Assembly: GCF_016811075.1 (NCBI RefSeq)
Contig: NZ_JAFBGL010000003.1
Location: 62,001-126,000, forward strand
DNA length: 64,000 nt
Origin: Oceaniferula flava
Lineage (GTDB): Bacteria; Verrucomicrobiota; Verrucomicrobiia; Verrucomicrobiales; Akkermansiaceae
Direction: 5' to 3'
Within the stretch, counting starts at the first letter, position 1, and every line of letters starts with the position of its first letter. A model generated the notes under the pieces. The model searched no databases, was not told the DNA's origin, and saw nothing but the letters and a program-made list of their open reading frames with translations. Positions 63,609 to 64,000 of the stretch are shown piece by piece. Both the position numbers and the translations under genes were made by a program.

Positions 63609-64000
63609 GTGGCGGAACCATCCAAGCCGGATGTTCTGAAGCCGGACGAAGTTCCGGCCTGGGCACGCGATGATGCGTTCCCTCTGAAACCCGATACCGC
63701 CGAGTATGGCGTCATCGATGCCAAGGGCGCAGTGCATCACGCCGCTGACGCCCGTGACTTGGCCGAAAAAGTAGGCGGTCTGAGGTCGGGAGTCGACTTG
63801 GTTTGGACCCCCGAGCATCCACGATTGGTGGTGCCTGAGGCCGTTCCTGCGCTACGCCAGGTGCTGCGCCAGCGCCAGGCAAAATTTGCCGACCAGGATG
63901 CCAGCGACGGCCAGCGCATGAGTCTTGTGTTTGGCGCGGCGGTGCTCTGGACCGGTTATGCGGCCTGGAGTAATTATGGGCGGAACTGGCACGCGCTGTA
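63609..64000 (+). CDS. Protein of unknown function, partial
   Basis: The start appears to be GTG at 63609, and the frame is open to the window end. The first 100 residues are soluble (DEVPAWARDDAFPLKPDTAE), and a membrane helix begins near VFGAAVLWTGYAAW. No family is recognised. It is probably co-transcribed with secG. Confidence 0.6.
   Translation, partial: MAEPSKPDVLKPDEVPAWARDDAFPLKPDTAEYGVIDAKGAVHHAADARDLAEKVGGLRSGVDLVWTPEHPRLVVPEAVPALRQVLRQRQAKFADQDASDGQRMSLVFGAAVLWTGYAAWSNYGRNWHAL

Noticed and set aside
1-64000. tRNA, rRNA, CRISPR arrays, integrases and transposases
   Set aside because: No cloverleaf, rRNA segment, regular spaced repeat or recombinase motif was seen by eye. A tRNAscan, Infernal and ISfinder search would settle it.

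Overview
The window is a chromosomal segment of a Gram-negative, diderm bacterium, most likely a member of Verrucomicrobiota (Verrucomicrobiales). The evidence is a Tol/Exb proton channel, a secretin, an exported protein with a PEP-CTERM tail, a PilMNOPQ-type pilus locus with unusual fusions, several prepilin-like proteins and a mixed housekeeping gene order. The phylum call is an inference from gene content. I see no rRNA, tRNA, CRISPR array, phage or insertion sequence.

Layout. 1-16.4 kb is housekeeping: a cut-off SurA/PpiD-like chaperone gene, purD, a nickel superoxide dismutase carrying its own signal peptide, argH, a GreA-like factor, rpsT, an L,D-transpeptidase, a processive GT2 glycosyltransferase, a cyclophilin, yaaA, a PEP-CTERM protein, an M20 dipeptidase, a lipid kinase, a SanA-like protein and thiH-thiS. 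16.4-23.2 kb holds a beta-carbonic anhydrase, a CNNM-type membrane protein, ppnP, an ExbB/ExbD pair with two extra coupled genes, fabF, a thioesterase and folA. 23.2-28.5 kb is one minus-strand operon: response regulator, histidine kinase, ArnT-like transferase, GtrB-like transferase and GtrA flippase, which looks like envelope modification under two-component control. 28.5-35.3 kb carries thyA, a GGQ release-factor-like gene, a methyltransferase interrupted by an in-frame stop, panB, folK, dapB, dapA, dapF and trpA.

35.7-52.2 kb is the distinctive block. An ABC transporter pair leads into a His/Cys-rich exported protein, which is translationally coupled to a PilT-like ATPase. A major pilin with a downstream hairpin follows, then a PilM/PilN-like fusion, PilO-like, PilP-like, secretin, a stand-alone MshEN-like protein, PilB/GspE, PilC/GspF, a second pilin and four or five unrecognised exported or membrane proteins. 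Together they look like a complete, lineage-specific type IV pilus or type II-like secretion machine with extra envelope parts.

52.3-61 kb holds unrecognised secreted proteins, among them one with a long Asp/Glu run, and a second minus-strand operon of two prepilins and a GspK/PilX-like protein. The first prepilin has no normal start codon in frame. 61.4-64 kb returns to housekeeping: ychF, panD, secG and a gene that runs off the end.
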